A stretch of DNA of 64,000 bases from Paraburkholderia metrosideri. GTDB taxonomy: Bacteria > Pseudomonadota > Gammaproteobacteria > Burkholderiales > Burkholderiaceae. Both the position numbers and the translations under genes were made by a program. Of the stretch, positions 1-6,025 are shown one piece after another (the stretch's first letter is position 1; the number at the start of each line of letters is the position of its first letter). The notes beneath the pieces are model-generated. The model was not told where the DNA came from and did no database searches. It saw only the letters and a program-made list of their open reading frames with translations. The stretch covers positions 558,001-622,000 of the forward strand of contig NZ_CAJHCP010000001.1 in the NCBI RefSeq assembly GCF_904848625.1, read 5' to 3'.

Positions 1-836
1 ACGGCGGCAACCGAATCTTCACAGTCGATGATCGTGCTCACGGCCGCTTCGACCACCACGTCCTTCACATGCGCGGAATCGGTCTTGCCAATCGAGTCGT
101 TGGCGTCGATCTGAATCTCGAAGTGCAGGCCGTTGTGCTTCAGCAGCAGCGCCGACGGCGCGCTTTCCGTGCCCTGATAGCCGATGAATTGCGCGGGCGA
201 CTTCAGTTCGCTCTTGCCGCTCTTCAGCGTGACGACCAGCTTGCCGGCTTCCACGCCATAGTGCGTGGCCTCGGCGTGCGAACCGTTGGCAAGCGGCGCG
301 GCCTGATCGAGAAACTGACGCGCATACGCGATAACCGCAGCACCGCGTACCGGATTGAACGCCTTCTGCTTTTCCGCACCGTTCGTGTCGGGAATCGCGT
401 CGGTGCCGTAGAGCGCGTCGTACAGACTGCCCCAGCGCGCGTTCGCGGCGTTCAACGCATAGCGTTGATTCGACAGCGGCACCACCAGTTGCGGGCCGGC
501 CTGTTCGGCGATTTCGGTATCGACGTCCGAGGTCGTCGCTTTGACGCTGGCCGGCACCGGCACGATATAGCCGATGCCTTCCAGAAACGCACGATAGGCG
601 TGCAGATCGCGCACCGGGCCCGGATTCGCGCGATGCCAGTTGTCGAGTTCGGTTTGCAGGCGGTCGCGCTCGGCGAGCAGCGCCCGGTTTTTGGGCGCCA
701 GCTCGTGGACGAGGGCGTCGAAACCCGACCAGAATGCAGCGCTGTCGATTCCGGTGCCGGGCAGGGCTTCGGTTTCGACGAACTGGTCGAGATTGGCGGC
801 GACCTGCAGGGCGCCGCGCGGGTTCATCTGAGTCAT
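1..836 (-). CDS. glcB: Malate synthase G, N-terminal part (cut by window edge)
   Basis: Condenses glyoxylate with acetyl-CoA to malate in the cytosol, the step after glycolate oxidation. About 278 N-terminal residues are visible. Translation of the minus strand gives the family's opening segment ([20 protein letters not shown]) and later [18 protein letters not shown] followed by [10 protein letters not shown], which is typical of malate synthase G rather than the shorter A form. I chose the ATG at 836 because GGAG lies 6 bases upstream; an in-frame ATG at 848 would bury that site. It lies downstream of glcG on the same strand, as in E. coli glcDEFGB, although glcDEF are not visible here. The C-terminal catalytic part is outside the window. 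Confidence 0.93.
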   Translation of the reverse strand, partial: MTQMNPRGALQVAANLDQFVETEALPGTGIDSAAFWSGFDALVHELAPKNRALLAERDRLQTELDNWHRANPGPVRDLHAYRAFLEGIGYIVPVPASVKATTSDVDTEIAEQAGPQLVVPLSNQRYALNAANARWGSLYDALYGTDAIPDTNGAEKQKAFNPVRGAAVIAYARQFLDQAAPLANGSHAEATHYGVEAGKLVVTLKSGKSELKSPAQFIGYQGTESAPSALLLKHNGLHFEIQIDANDSIGKTDSAHVKDVVVEAAVSTIIDCEDSVAA

Positions 837-982
837 CGACTGCTCCATCTGTCTGATGGGACCGATGAGGGGGCATCGGTCCGCGTTGTTGCCAGTTAGC
901 TTCTTGATTGCGGAACTGCCGGTTGTGCGTTGGCGCCGTTGCGGGATGGCGGGCGGCGTCAGGCCACAAGCGGCTCAGGCGG

Positions 983-996
983 CTGAGGCGCCTCAG
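983..996. repeat. 14-bp perfect palindrome at the glcG 3' end
   Basis: CTGAGGCGCCTCAG is self-complementary and spans the glcG stop codon. It sits inside a short run of GGCTCAGGC-like repeats (about 968-1002) in the 156-bp glcG-glcB spacer. It could form a small hairpin that affects mRNA decay or read-through between the two genes. No U-tract follows, so it is not called a terminator. Confidence 0.4.
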
Positions 997-1397
997 GCGG
1001 CAATAGCCTGGATGCCGGCCTTGGCGATCTGCGCGTCCTGATCCGACTTGACGCCCGACACGCCGACCGCGCCGACCACCTGGCCGTCGACGATCACCGG
1101 CACGCCGCCTTCCAGCGTACCTTGCAACGGCGCGCTCAGGAAGGCCGTGCGGCCGTTGTTGATCATGTCTTCATAGACCTTGGTCTCACGACGGCCGAGT
1201 GCCGCCGTGCGGGCCTTCTCCGTTGCGATGTACGAGCTGGACGGCGCACTGCCGTCCAGACGCAGCAGGCCGAGCGGATGGCCGCCGTCGTCGGCGACCA
1301 CGATGGCGACGGCCCACTGATGCTTTTCGGCTTCCGCGCGGGCGGCTTCGAGGATTCGGGTCGTTTCGGCAACGGTCAGCACGGGTTTGCTCAGCAT
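993..1397 (-). CDS. glcG: GlcG/HbpS-family heme-binding-like protein
   Basis: A 134-residue protein of the GlcG/HbpS (DUF336) family. The sequence shows the family's core: an N-terminal helix (VAETTRILEAARAEAEK), the strand AVAIVVADDGGHPLGLLRLDG, the helix SSYIATEKARTAA, and the glycine-rich end GGVPVIVDGQVVGAVGVSG. Family members bind heme or stabilise small ligands; the role of GlcG in glycolate use is not established. It is the first gene before glcB on the minus strand with a 156-bp gap, matching the G-B order of the E. coli glc operon. The ATG at 1397 has AGGA upstream. Confidence 0.9.
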   Translation of the reverse strand: MLSKPVLTVAETTRILEAARAEAEKHQWAVAIVVADDGGHPLGLLRLDGSAPSSSYIATEKARTAALGRRETKVYEDMINNGRTAFLSAPLQGTLEGGVPVIVDGQVVGAVGVSGVKSDQDAQIAKAGIQAIAA

Positions 1398-1440
1398 GAT
1401 GAATTTCCTGTCTCGGTGATGGGAGGGATGCTTCTACAAG

Positions 1441-1480
1441 TTCTAGCCAGTGACTTTAGCTGGTGATTCTAGCCAGTGAC
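1441..1480. repeat. Two direct copies of a 14-bp sequence upstream of glcG
   Basis: TTCTAGCCAGTGAC occurs at 1441-1454 and again at 1467-1480, a 26-bp period, 44-83 bp upstream of the glcG start. It may be a local duplication or a direct-repeat activator site. The remaining sequence between 1398 and 1850 shows no gene that I can support. Confidence 0.45.
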
Positions 1481-1850
1481 GCGGTGGCATTCGCCAGGCG
1501 CTGCCTCCGCGGCTTCAATACGTCCTTCAGCGAAATGGAACAGGTGCCCGCCGCTCGGTCACGCAGATGACGATGGGACCGGGCCGCGTCATTGCAGGCT
1601 CGGCCCGGCCACGTCACCAGCTTGTGCGCAGGCGGCAACTAGCCCGCTGGCCTGCGCCGCGAAACGCGATTTCTCTGTTGCGCGTGCCCGTGCCAATCTT
1701 TGCTGTAGATGGATTGGCGACTGTCCTGGGCCGACGCTACCGTTGGGGATTTTACGTCCAAGCGCGACCGGAAGAAACGGCCGCCTCGCGTGACCGGCTT
1801 ACAATCAGGTTTTCGCCATAAGAACCTGTGATCCCCAGGGCGCCCCGACC

Positions 1851-2732
1851 ATGCCGACCATCAGCGAACTTTTCGTCTATCCGATCAAATCCTGCGGCGG
1901 CATTGCGTTGCACGAGGCGCGGCTGCTCGATACGGGCCTCGAATACGACCGTTACTGGATGCTCACCCATCCGGACGGCGCGATGCTCACGCAGCGTGCG
2001 TACCCGCGTATGGCGCTGATCAAGGTCGAGATCGGCGCCGACGCGCTGATCATTCGCGCACCTGGCATGAGCGAATTGCGCACGCCGCTCGATGCCGGCC
2101 GACTCGACGCACCGCGCAAGGTACAGACCGCCGTCTGGCACGACGCGGCCTACGGCCTCGACACCGGTGAAGCAACCGCCGCGTGGTTTTCGACCTTTCT
2201 CGGTCTGCCGGCGCGGCTTCTGCGTTTCGATCCCGAGCGCGAACGCCAGGTCGATCCGGACTACACCAGCAGTGTCGGCGGCGCCACGACTTATTTCGCC
2301 GATGGTTTTCCGCTGCTGGTCGTCGGCCAGGCATCGCTCGACGACCTGAACACGCGTTTGATCCGCAAAGGCGCGCCGTCGATTTCAATCGACCGCTTCC
2401 GTCCCAATGTCGTGCTGACCGGGCTCGACGCATACGAAGAAGATTATGTGGAGACGTTGAGCGTCAACGGCGCAAGCGCAGCGGAGCAGGGCGTGCAATT
2501 GCAACTGGTCAAATTGTGCGCGCGTTGTCCGATGCCGACCGTCGATCAGGCAACCGGCGCGCCCAACCCCGAATGGCCCCACGAACCCACCGACACGATG
2601 ACCACCTACCGCGCGAATCCGCAGCACGACGGCGCGGTGACGTTCGGCAATAACGCGTTGATCGCGAGCGGCGCGGGCGCGTGGCTGCGGGTGGGGCAAG
2701 AGGTCGACGCGGAACTTGGTTTTGGCGACTGA
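1851..2732 (+). CDS. MOSC domain protein, YcbX-like
   Basis: A 293-residue protein with an N-terminal MOSC_N beta-barrel domain (residues 1-125, opening MPTISELFVYPIKSCGG) followed by a MOSC domain (about 130-290). The motif CARCPMPTVDQATG, with the conserved cysteine of MOSC proteins, lies around residue 223. MOSC proteins are related to the molybdenum-cofactor sulfurase C-terminus and to mARC/YcbX N-hydroxylamine reductases, so a molybdenum-cofactor-dependent reductase that detoxifies N-hydroxylated bases is the likely role. No ferredoxin domain is attached, unlike E. coli YcbX. The gene stands alone and is convergent with the receiver gene downstream. Confidence 0.88.
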   Translation: MPTISELFVYPIKSCGGIALHEARLLDTGLEYDRYWMLTHPDGAMLTQRAYPRMALIKVEIGADALIIRAPGMSELRTPLDAGRLDAPRKVQTAVWHDAAYGLDTGEATAAWFSTFLGLPARLLRFDPERERQVDPDYTSSVGGATTYFADGFPLLVVGQASLDDLNTRLIRKGAPSISIDRFRPNVVLTGLDAYEEDYVETLSVNGASAAEQGVQLQLVKLCARCPMPTVDQATGAPNPEWPHEPTDTMTTYRANPQHDGAVTFGNNALIASGAGAWLRVGQEVDAELGFGD

Positions 2733-2770
2733 TCGATGCGCGGCCGCCACTTTGGCGGTTCATCACGGGG

Positions 2771-3148
2771 TTAGTGTCTCGTGCGCCCGTTTAAAGCCGC
2801 GAGTATCACCGGCATCGGCACCGGCTTGACGAAGTGATGGTTGAAGCCCGAGCGCAGAGACTCGTTTTTTTCCTCGGCGCGGCCGAGCCCGCTGACTGCA
2901 ACCAGCATCGGCGCGGGCGTATCGGCGACATAGCGGATCCGGCGCGCGACCCCGCGTCCGTCGAGACGGGGCATTTCGACATCGAGTAAAGCGGCCTCGG
3001 GATGCCACGCGCAGTATTCCGCCAGCGCATCCAGCCCGTTGCGCGCCGTGCGGATATCGAAACCGTGCGCGCTGAAGTAGAGTGCGTAGGCAGCCAGCAG
3101 ATCGGCGTCGTCGTCGGCGATCAAGAGGCGAGCTTGGTGAGTGCGCAT
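2771..3148 (-). CDS. Single-domain response regulator (CheY-like receiver)
   Basis: A 125-residue protein that is only a receiver domain. The acidic pocket (IADDDAD, about residues 9-15), the phospho-acceptor Asp in LLDVEMPRLDG, the switch Ser in VAVSG and the Lys in FVKPVP are all visible. There is no DNA-binding or enzymatic output domain, so it probably acts by protein contact or as a phosphate sink. It is divergent from the GAF histidine kinase, with 115 bp between the starts, which makes the two a likely signalling pair. Confidence 0.9.
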   Translation of the reverse strand: MRTHQARLLIADDDADLLAAYALYFSAHGFDIRTARNGLDALAEYCAWHPEAALLDVEMPRLDGRGVARRIRYVADTPAPMLVAVSGLGRAEEKNESLRSGFNHHFVKPVPMPVILAALNGRTRH

Positions 3149-3263
3149 CCGGCCTCCCAGGTTGTGTTACTGATAATGAGCAATTTGAAGTCCCGATACA
3201 ATCGGGACACCAAAGTCACTGTTTTCACGCCTTACCGGCAAGGGCACCCGGCAGCGCCGCCTT

Positions 3264-4469
3264 ATGAATAATTTACCGTCTGGAAGCAGAGACCCGGATC
3301 TCGCGCGCGATATCGAAGCGGTTCAGCGCATCGACGCGGTGCCGTCCATCCTGCGGCTGATCTGCAAGAACACCGGCATGGGCTTTGCCGCCGTGGCTCG
3401 CGTGACGGACCAGACGTGGACAGCCTGCGCGGTTCAGGACGAAGTGAACTTCGGCCTCGCGGCCGGCGGTCAGCTCGATCTGCACACCACGCTGTGCTTC
3501 GAATCACGGGCCGCGCGCGCTTCGATCGTGATCGACAATTTCGGCGACGACCCTGTCTATCACGGCCATCACACGTCCCGAATCTACAACCTGGGCAGCT
3601 ATATTTCCGTGCCGATCATTCTGCCCGACGGCAATTACTTCGGTAATCTCTGCGCGATCGACCCGGCGCCGGCCGATCTGTCGAATGCCCGCATCGTGAG
3701 CATGTTCGAAGTATTTGCCGATCTGATCGCCTTCCAGCTGGTCAGCGAAGGGCGGCGGCAGGCGGCCGAGACCGCGCTGCTTCGCGAGCGCGAAACCTCG
3801 AATCTGCGCGAGCAGTTCATTGCCGTGCTGGGACATGATTTGCGCAATCCGCTGTCGGCGGTGAGCGCGACGGCCGAGTTGCTATCGCTGCGCAAGAACG
3901 AGCCGGATCTCGTGAAAATCGGCCAGCGTCTGAAGGCCACCACACTGCGAATGGCGCGTCTGATCGACGATGTGATGGATTTTGCGCGCGGACGGCTGGG
4001 CTCCGGCATTGGCGTGTCGATCAACGAGGTCGACGATCTGGCGACCGCGCTGCGTGTCGTGATCGCCGAAGCGCGCGAAGCGAATCCCGGCCGGGTGCTG
4101 GCCGACGACATCGCCATCAGCACACCGGTGCGTTGCGACCGCACGCGCATCCAGCAGTTGCTGTCGAACCTGCTGGGGAATGCTGTCACGCACGGCGCGA
4201 TGGAGTTTCCGGTGCGGGTGCAAGCGCGGATCGACGGCAGCGAGTGGGTGCTGAGCGTGGTGAATGGCGGCAATGCGATTCCGTCGGACGCGTTGACCAA
4301 AGTCTTCGAACCGTACTGGCGGCCCGCTACCAGTACGCCCGGTGGTGGGCTGGGGCTCGGTCTGTATATCTGCAAACAGATCGTGCTGGCGCACGGCGGC
4401 TCGCTGGAAGTGAGTTCGTCGGCGGAAGCGGGGACGTGTTTCAACGCGAGGCTGCCTACTGGCGTTTGA
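3264..4469 (+). CDS. GAF-domain sensor histidine kinase
   Basis: A 401-residue cytosolic sensor kinase with no membrane segment visible. A GAF domain (about residues 20-165) is followed by a short coiled linker, a HisKA domain with the H-box FIAVLGHDLRNPLSAV (His191), and a HATPase domain with an N-box (LLSNLLGNAVTHG) and G-box (GGGLGLGLYICKQI). GAF kinases sense small ligands, light through bilins, or redox state. The cysteines CAVQDE and TLCFESR are present, but I cannot say whether a chromophore binds. It is divergent from the lone receiver gene at 2771-3148, its probable partner. Confidence 0.92.
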   Translation: MNNLPSGSRDPDLARDIEAVQRIDAVPSILRLICKNTGMGFAAVARVTDQTWTACAVQDEVNFGLAAGGQLDLHTTLCFESRAARASIVIDNFGDDPVYHGHHTSRIYNLGSYISVPIILPDGNYFGNLCAIDPAPADLSNARIVSMFEVFADLIAFQLVSEGRRQAAETALLRERETSNLREQFIAVLGHDLRNPLSAVSATAELLSLRKNEPDLVKIGQRLKATTLRMARLIDDVMDFARGRLGSGIGVSINEVDDLATALRVVIAEAREANPGRVLADDIAISTPVRCDRTRIQQLLSNLLGNAVTHGAMEFPVRVQARIDGSEWVLSVVNGGNAIPSDALTKVFEPYWRPATSTPGGGLGLGLYICKQIVLAHGGSLEVSSSAEAGTCFNARLPTGV

Positions 4470-4553
4470 GCCTTTAGCGGCGCTTTAAACCACCTCCACG
4501 CTGGTGCCGGCAACAAACGCACGGCGCAGCCCAGGCACGGCGGCAACCCGAGT

Positions 4554-5351
4554 TCAGGCCGCCTGAGCGACCACCCCATCATCCGCTTTGTCTACGGCCG
4601 TCAGCGCCCCCGCTGCGGCCCCGTATTCCGCTTCCACGCTCTCGCCAATCGCATCGCCCACCAGAATCACCGCCGGGCTGTCGAAGCCCGCGTCGACAGC
4701 ATCCGCCGCGAGCCGGTCGAGGCGGGTCAGCAAACGCCGCTCGGCGATTGCGCCGGCCCACTGCACGACCGCTGCCGGGGTGTCGGCGGGCAGGCTCGCC
4801 AGCAACGCAGCGGCGATGCTCCCAATGCGCCGCATTCCCATATAGATGGCCAACGTGGTGCGGGTCGCGGCCAGCGCCGCCCAATCCGGCTCGCCGTGAT
4901 CTTCCGTGTGCGCTGTCACGAAGGTCACGCCATGACAATGCCGCCGATGCGTCAGCGAAATGCCGAGCCCCGCCGCTGCGGCGAAGCCCGACGAAATGCC
5001 GTTGACGATGTCGAGTGCAATGCCGGCGTCGCGCAAGATCGCGATTTCTTCACCGGCGCGGCCGAATAGCAGCGCTTCACCGCCTTTCACCCGCACCACG
5101 TGCAGGCCTTTGAGCGCATAGCGCCGCATCATGCGCTCGATGAACGCTTGCGGCGTCGAGCGACAGCCGCCGCGTTTGCCGACCCGGATCACGCGAGCCT
5201 GCGGCGCGAGCGTGACGATGTCGGGGTTCGCGAGATCGTCGAGTAATACGACGTCGGCGGCTGCAAGTGCCTTGACGGCTTTGAGCGTGAGCAGATCGAG
5301 GTCGCCGGGGCCTGCGCTCAATAGCGTGACCTTGCCAGTGTTCGTATTCAT
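4554..5351 (-). CDS. cobA: Uroporphyrinogen-III C-methyltransferase (SUMT)
   Basis: A 265-residue SAM-dependent enzyme that methylates uroporphyrinogen III to precorrin-2, the first committed step to siroheme. The SAM-binding loop SAGPGDLDLLTLKA opens the protein and VVRVKGGEALLFGRAGEE follows; the usual GGDP of this motif reads GGEA here, a conservative oddity. The length fits CobA-type SUMT rather than the three-domain CysG. It is divergent from nirB, whose product needs siroheme. Its promoter region has a sigma-54 site and an ANTAR-type attenuated leader that matches the one in front of nirB, so synthesis of the cofactor and of its enzyme appear co-regulated. Confidence 0.93.
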   Translation of the reverse strand: MNTNTGKVTLLSAGPGDLDLLTLKAVKALAAADVVLLDDLANPDIVTLAPQARVIRVGKRGGCRSTPQAFIERMMRRYALKGLHVVRVKGGEALLFGRAGEEIAILRDAGIALDIVNGISSGFAAAAGLGISLTHRRHCHGVTFVTAHTEDHGEPDWAALAATRTTLAIYMGMRRIGSIAAALLASLPADTPAAVVQWAGAIAERRLLTRLDRLAADAVDAGFDSPAVILVGDAIGESVEAEYGAAAGALTAVDKADDGVVAQAA

Positions 5352-5418
5352 CGCGGTGTCCTTAATTTCCCGGGTGGCTTCTGTCCGGGCCGACGATCGT
5401 CATCCCGTCGGCATCAAA

Positions 5419-5463
5419 TAAAAAAACGGCGTCCGCTCGTGATGCTCACGAGGGGACGCCGTT
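5419..5463 (-). terminator. Intrinsic terminator in the cobA leader
   Basis: Read on the minus strand, CGGCGTCC (5461-5454) pairs with GGACGCCG (5434-5427). An inner 7-bp stem (CTCGTGA/TCACGAG) closes a GCA loop, and seven Ts follow at once. The hairpin lies about 70 bases before the cobA start, so it acts on the leader and not at an operon end. Its 5' arm is shared with the upstream hairpin P2, giving a mutually exclusive choice. Confidence 0.87.
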
Positions 5464-5467
5464 GTCC
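5454..5467 (-). promoter_or_regulatory. ANTAR-type hairpin P2 in the cobA leader
   Basis: Minus strand: stem GGAC/GTCC closing the hexaloop AACGGC, with A at position 1 and G at position 4 as in known ANTAR RNA targets. The loop and 3' arm are also the 5' arm of the terminator at 5419-5463. If a NasT/NasR-like protein held this hairpin, the terminator could not form. Confidence 0.78.
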
Positions 5468-5518
5468 GTTGCTGCGTTTGCTGTGTTTTCTGCGCGTGGC
5501 AGGGGGCTGGATGTCATT

Positions 5519-5534
5519 GCGACTGCGTTGCCGC
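5519..5534 (-). promoter_or_regulatory. ANTAR-type hairpin P1 in the cobA leader
   Basis: Minus strand: stem GCGGC/GTCGC (five pairs, one G-U) closing the hexaloop AACGCA, again with A1 and G4. It lies near the 5' end of the predicted transcript, about 50 bases before P2. This is the tandem arrangement expected for an ANTAR dimer or two-domain contact. Confidence 0.72.
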
Positions 5535-5539
5535 GATGA

Positions 5540-5561
5540 CCTTGCATTGAACAATGCAAGG
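5540..5561. promoter_or_regulatory. 10-bp inverted repeat over the cobA -12 element and start point
   Basis: CCTTGCATTG (5540-5549) and CAATGCAAGG (5552-5561) are perfect inverted arms separated by AA. The repeat covers the -12 box of the minus-strand sigma-54 promoter and the predicted +1 near 5544. A protein bound here would block the promoter; alternatively the start of the RNA could fold. Confidence 0.6.
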
Positions 5562-5570
5562 ACTACGCCA
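5555..5570 (-). promoter_or_regulatory. Sigma-54 promoter of cobA
   Basis: Minus strand TGGCGT-AGTCC-TTGCA matches the -24/-12 consensus TGGCAC-N5-TTGCA with the invariant GG-N10-GC spacing. Predicted +1 is near 5544, leaving a leader of about 190 bases before the cobA ATG. Confidence 0.7.
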
Positions 5571-5809
5571 CCCACCATCGACATCTTCGCTATTCGTTGC
5601 AGCACGTTGTTCGCAACGCCGAAACCTCACCGAGGATGCACCGTCGATGCACCACCGCCACGCGCTTTTCTCGCACGCGCTCAGTGCTGCGTCGCACCAC
5701 TCAAGTGCTTCGCTGCATCGAAACGTATCGCAACTGCAGATCGCAGCACGTCCGTTCAATTCATCCAGAAGCCTTGCGCAAGGGCCTTGTCGCGTGGATT
5801 TCATCTGCC
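5571..5809. promoter_or_regulatory. Shared upstream region between the divergent sigma-54 promoters
   Basis: This 239-bp segment separates the cobA and nirB -24 boxes and is where an NtrC-type enhancer-binding protein should act. TGCACC half-sites lie at 5637-5642 and 5648-5653, and GTGC-N6-GCAC at 5684-5697. None is a perfect NtrC dyad, so the exact sites are uncertain. No convincing coding frame is present. Confidence 0.4.
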
Positions 5810-5825
5810 TGGCACAGGCTTTGCA
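5810..5825 (+). promoter_or_regulatory. Sigma-54 promoter of nirB
   Basis: TGGCAC-AGGCT-TTGCA matches the -24/-12 consensus at every conserved position, with GG-N10-GC spacing. Predicted +1 is near 5836, just before leader hairpin P1 and about 190 bases before the nirB start. Confidence 0.85.
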
Positions 5826-5840
5826 TTAAGGCTTGCCATC

Positions 5841-5856
5841 GGATCAACGTGGGTCC
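5841..5856 (+). promoter_or_regulatory. ANTAR-type hairpin P1 in the nirB leader
   Basis: Stem GGATC/GGTCC (five pairs, one G-U) closes the hexaloop AACGTG, with A1 and G4. A further imperfect hairpin (GCGAGTGC/GTACTCGC, 5860-5883) lies between P1 and P2. Confidence 0.74.
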
Positions 5857-5897
5857 GGCGCGAGTGCAACACAAAGTACTCGCCGTAGCACAGGTCA

Positions 5898-5911
5898 GGA
5901 CAATGGCGTCC
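5898..5911 (+). promoter_or_regulatory. ANTAR-type hairpin P2 in the nirB leader
   Basis: Stem GGAC/GTCC closes the hexaloop AATGGC (A1, G4). The stem is identical to P2 of the divergent cobA leader and the loop differs at one base. It overlaps the 5' arm of the terminator that begins at 5903. Confidence 0.8.
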
Positions 5912-5953
5912 CCCGAATTCAGTCACCGACTGGGTTTGCGGGACGCCATTTTT
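5903..5953 (+). terminator. Intrinsic terminator in the nirB leader
   Basis: ATGGCGTCCC (5903-5912) pairs perfectly with GGGACGCCAT (5940-5949). An inner stem AATTCAGTC/GACTGGGTT closes an ACC loop, and a run of Ts follows. It lies 72 bases before the nirB ATG, so it attenuates the leader unless P2 forms. Confidence 0.9.
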
Positions 5954-6025
5954 ATTTCCGGAATCGTTTCGCCAGCCCTTCGGTGGCGACGCCCGACGCC
6001 CTAGCACTTTGAGGACACCGCGCTC

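Noticed and set aside
5414..5605. A 63-codon minus-strand frame in the cobA leader as a leader peptide
   Set aside because: It runs through the terminator and begins upstream of the predicted start point, and the ANTAR hairpins explain the region better.
5637..5653. TGCACC-N5-TGCACC as a definite NtrC site
   Set aside because: The half-sites are in direct and not inverted orientation; the NtrC consensus is a dyad. I kept it only as a candidate within the shared upstream region.
5439..5888. A 149-codon plus-strand frame in the cobA-nirB gap
   Set aside because: It overlaps both sigma-54 promoters and leader hairpins, and its Arg/Ala/Cys-rich product has no motif.
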